From: a bacterium
GTDB taxonomy: Bacteria; Vulcanimicrobiota; Vulcanimicrobiia; Vulcanimicrobiales; SCRA01
Length of the DNA: 6,598 bases
Assembly (NCBI GenBank): GCA_028869325.1
Contig: JAGWST010000241.1
Span: forward strand, 1-6,598
Direction of reading: 5' to 3'
Of the stretch, positions 6,109-6,598 are shown piece after piece (position 1 is the stretch's first letter; every line of letters begins with the position of its first letter). The position numbers and the translations under genes are program-made. The notes under the pieces were generated by a model. The model saw nothing but the letters and a program-made list of their open reading frames with translations, was not told the origin of the DNA and searched no databases.

Positions 6109-6598
6109 CTACTTGGGACAGTCCTTTGCCCCGGGGAAGTGCCGCTTGATCCACGTCTCGGTCTTCATGCCGGCCGGCGGATTGACGCACTCCGCGGGGT
6201 AGCGCTTGACGTCCACCAGCGTGATCTTGCCGTTCTCCACCTTGGTGACGCCGTACGCTGCGGGCTCGATCGCCTGATGGCCGTCGCCCAGCTCCATGCG
6301 GATCGTGCCGCTGGGCGTGGTATACGAGAGATGCGCGAACGCCTTGGCGATCTGCGCGCTCGTCGGCCGTTTGGTGTGGTCCTCGGCCTGCGCCTTCTCG
6401 AACGCCGCCTTCAGCCCAAAGATCGCCTGCGCGATGTGGTACGAGGGGTAGCCCGGCGTTTCATTGTAGCGGTCCTCATAGGCCTTTTGGAACCACTGGT
6501 CGAGCTTGTCATCGGGAGCCAAGATGCCGTGCGGTCCGCGCGCTCCCAGGATGACGCCGGAGGGCAACAGTCCAGCGATGCCGCGGCGATGGAGGATC
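6109..6598 (-). CDS. ABC transporter substrate-binding protein, type 1 periplasmic fold (C-terminal part; 5' end outside window)
   Basis: This is the C-terminal 162 codons of a periplasmic receptor that would deliver ligand to the LivH/LivM channel. The frame is open to the window end, and the gene stops with TAG at 6109. Recognisable features are SGVILGARGPHGIL, a helix of the WFQKAYEDRYNETPGYPSY type, the SYTTPSGTIRMELGDGHQAI block, and a late ECVNPP. These match the Peripla_BP_6 type of Liv/HAAT receptors, where the G-x-x-R-M-x-x-G-x-H-Q strand near the C-terminus is common. Two cysteines remain near the end (in ECVNPP and in the final DCPK) and could form a disulfide in the periplasm. The signal peptide and most ligand-contacting residues are in the missing N-terminal part, so ligand class cannot be judged. 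Position directly before livH is the standard receptor slot. Confidence 0.9.
   Translation of the reverse strand, partial: ILHRRGIAGLLPSGVILGARGPHGILAPDDKLDQWFQKAYEDRYNETPGYPSYHIAQAIFGLKAAFEKAQAEDHTKRPTSAQIAKAFAHLSYTTPSGTIRMELGDGHQAIEPAAYGVTKVENGKITLVDVKRYPAECVNPPAGMKTETWIKRHFPGAKDCPK

Noticed and set aside
5040..6149. Long plus-strand open frame of 369 codons
   Set aside because: It runs antisense through livM and livH, is extremely rich in Arg, Asp, Glu, His and Gln with no recognisable fold, and mirrors the codons of hydrophobic membrane segments on the other strand.
1..6598. Mobile element, CRISPR array, phage or defence system
   Set aside because: There are no transposase, integrase, nuclease or repeat-spacer patterns on either strand. 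All minus-strand genes fit transport, oxidation and chemotaxis, so no undescribed system of that kind is visible here.

Overview
The window is about 63-65% G+C by eye and reads as one continuous minus-strand gene cluster from a Gram-negative-type, motile, high-GC bacterium. Chemotaxis and a periplasmic-binding-protein ABC importer point that way. The protein motifs resemble those I remember from Alphaproteobacteria and Betaproteobacteria, but a less-studied high-GC phylum is equally possible. I cannot fix the phylum from the sequence.

Layout in transcription order, from high to low coordinates: the 3' part of a substrate-binding protein gene (window end to 6109); livH-type permease (6074-5178); livM-type permease (5176-4190); livG-type ATPase (4193-3435); livF-type ATPase (3438-2785); a zinc-dependent, probably NAD-linked alcohol dehydrogenase (2785-1661); a 114-bp gap; then a soluble methyl-accepting chemotaxis protein (MCP) from 1546 to beyond position 1. 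From livH to the dehydrogenase the genes overlap by 1-4 nt or are 1 nt apart (ATGA and TGATG junctions). This indicates one translationally coupled operon that includes the dehydrogenase.

The five transport genes make up a complete hydrophobic/branched-chain amino-acid-type (HAAT/Liv) importer: periplasmic receptor, two membrane subunits and two ATPases. The dehydrogenase sits inside the same coupled unit, so the imported compound, or a product of it, may be an alcohol or aldehyde. The Liv symbols name the family, not the ligand. Both ATPases depart from the textbook LivG/LivF motifs in a way that suggests a HAAT subgroup whose ligand need not be a branched-chain amino acid. The MCP has no membrane segment, so it would sense a cytoplasmic signal. 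It carries a C-terminal globular domain after the signalling hairpin and may couple motility to the imported or oxidised compound, though that link rests only on neighbourhood.

I see no tRNA, rRNA, CRISPR array, insertion sequence or other mobile element, and no phage or defence genes. The long plus-strand open frames are antisense shadows of the GC-rich genes. The region looks like conventional transport and metabolism. The points worth a second look are the ATPase deviations, the shortened LivF, the MCP's C-terminal domain, and a strong hairpin inside livM.
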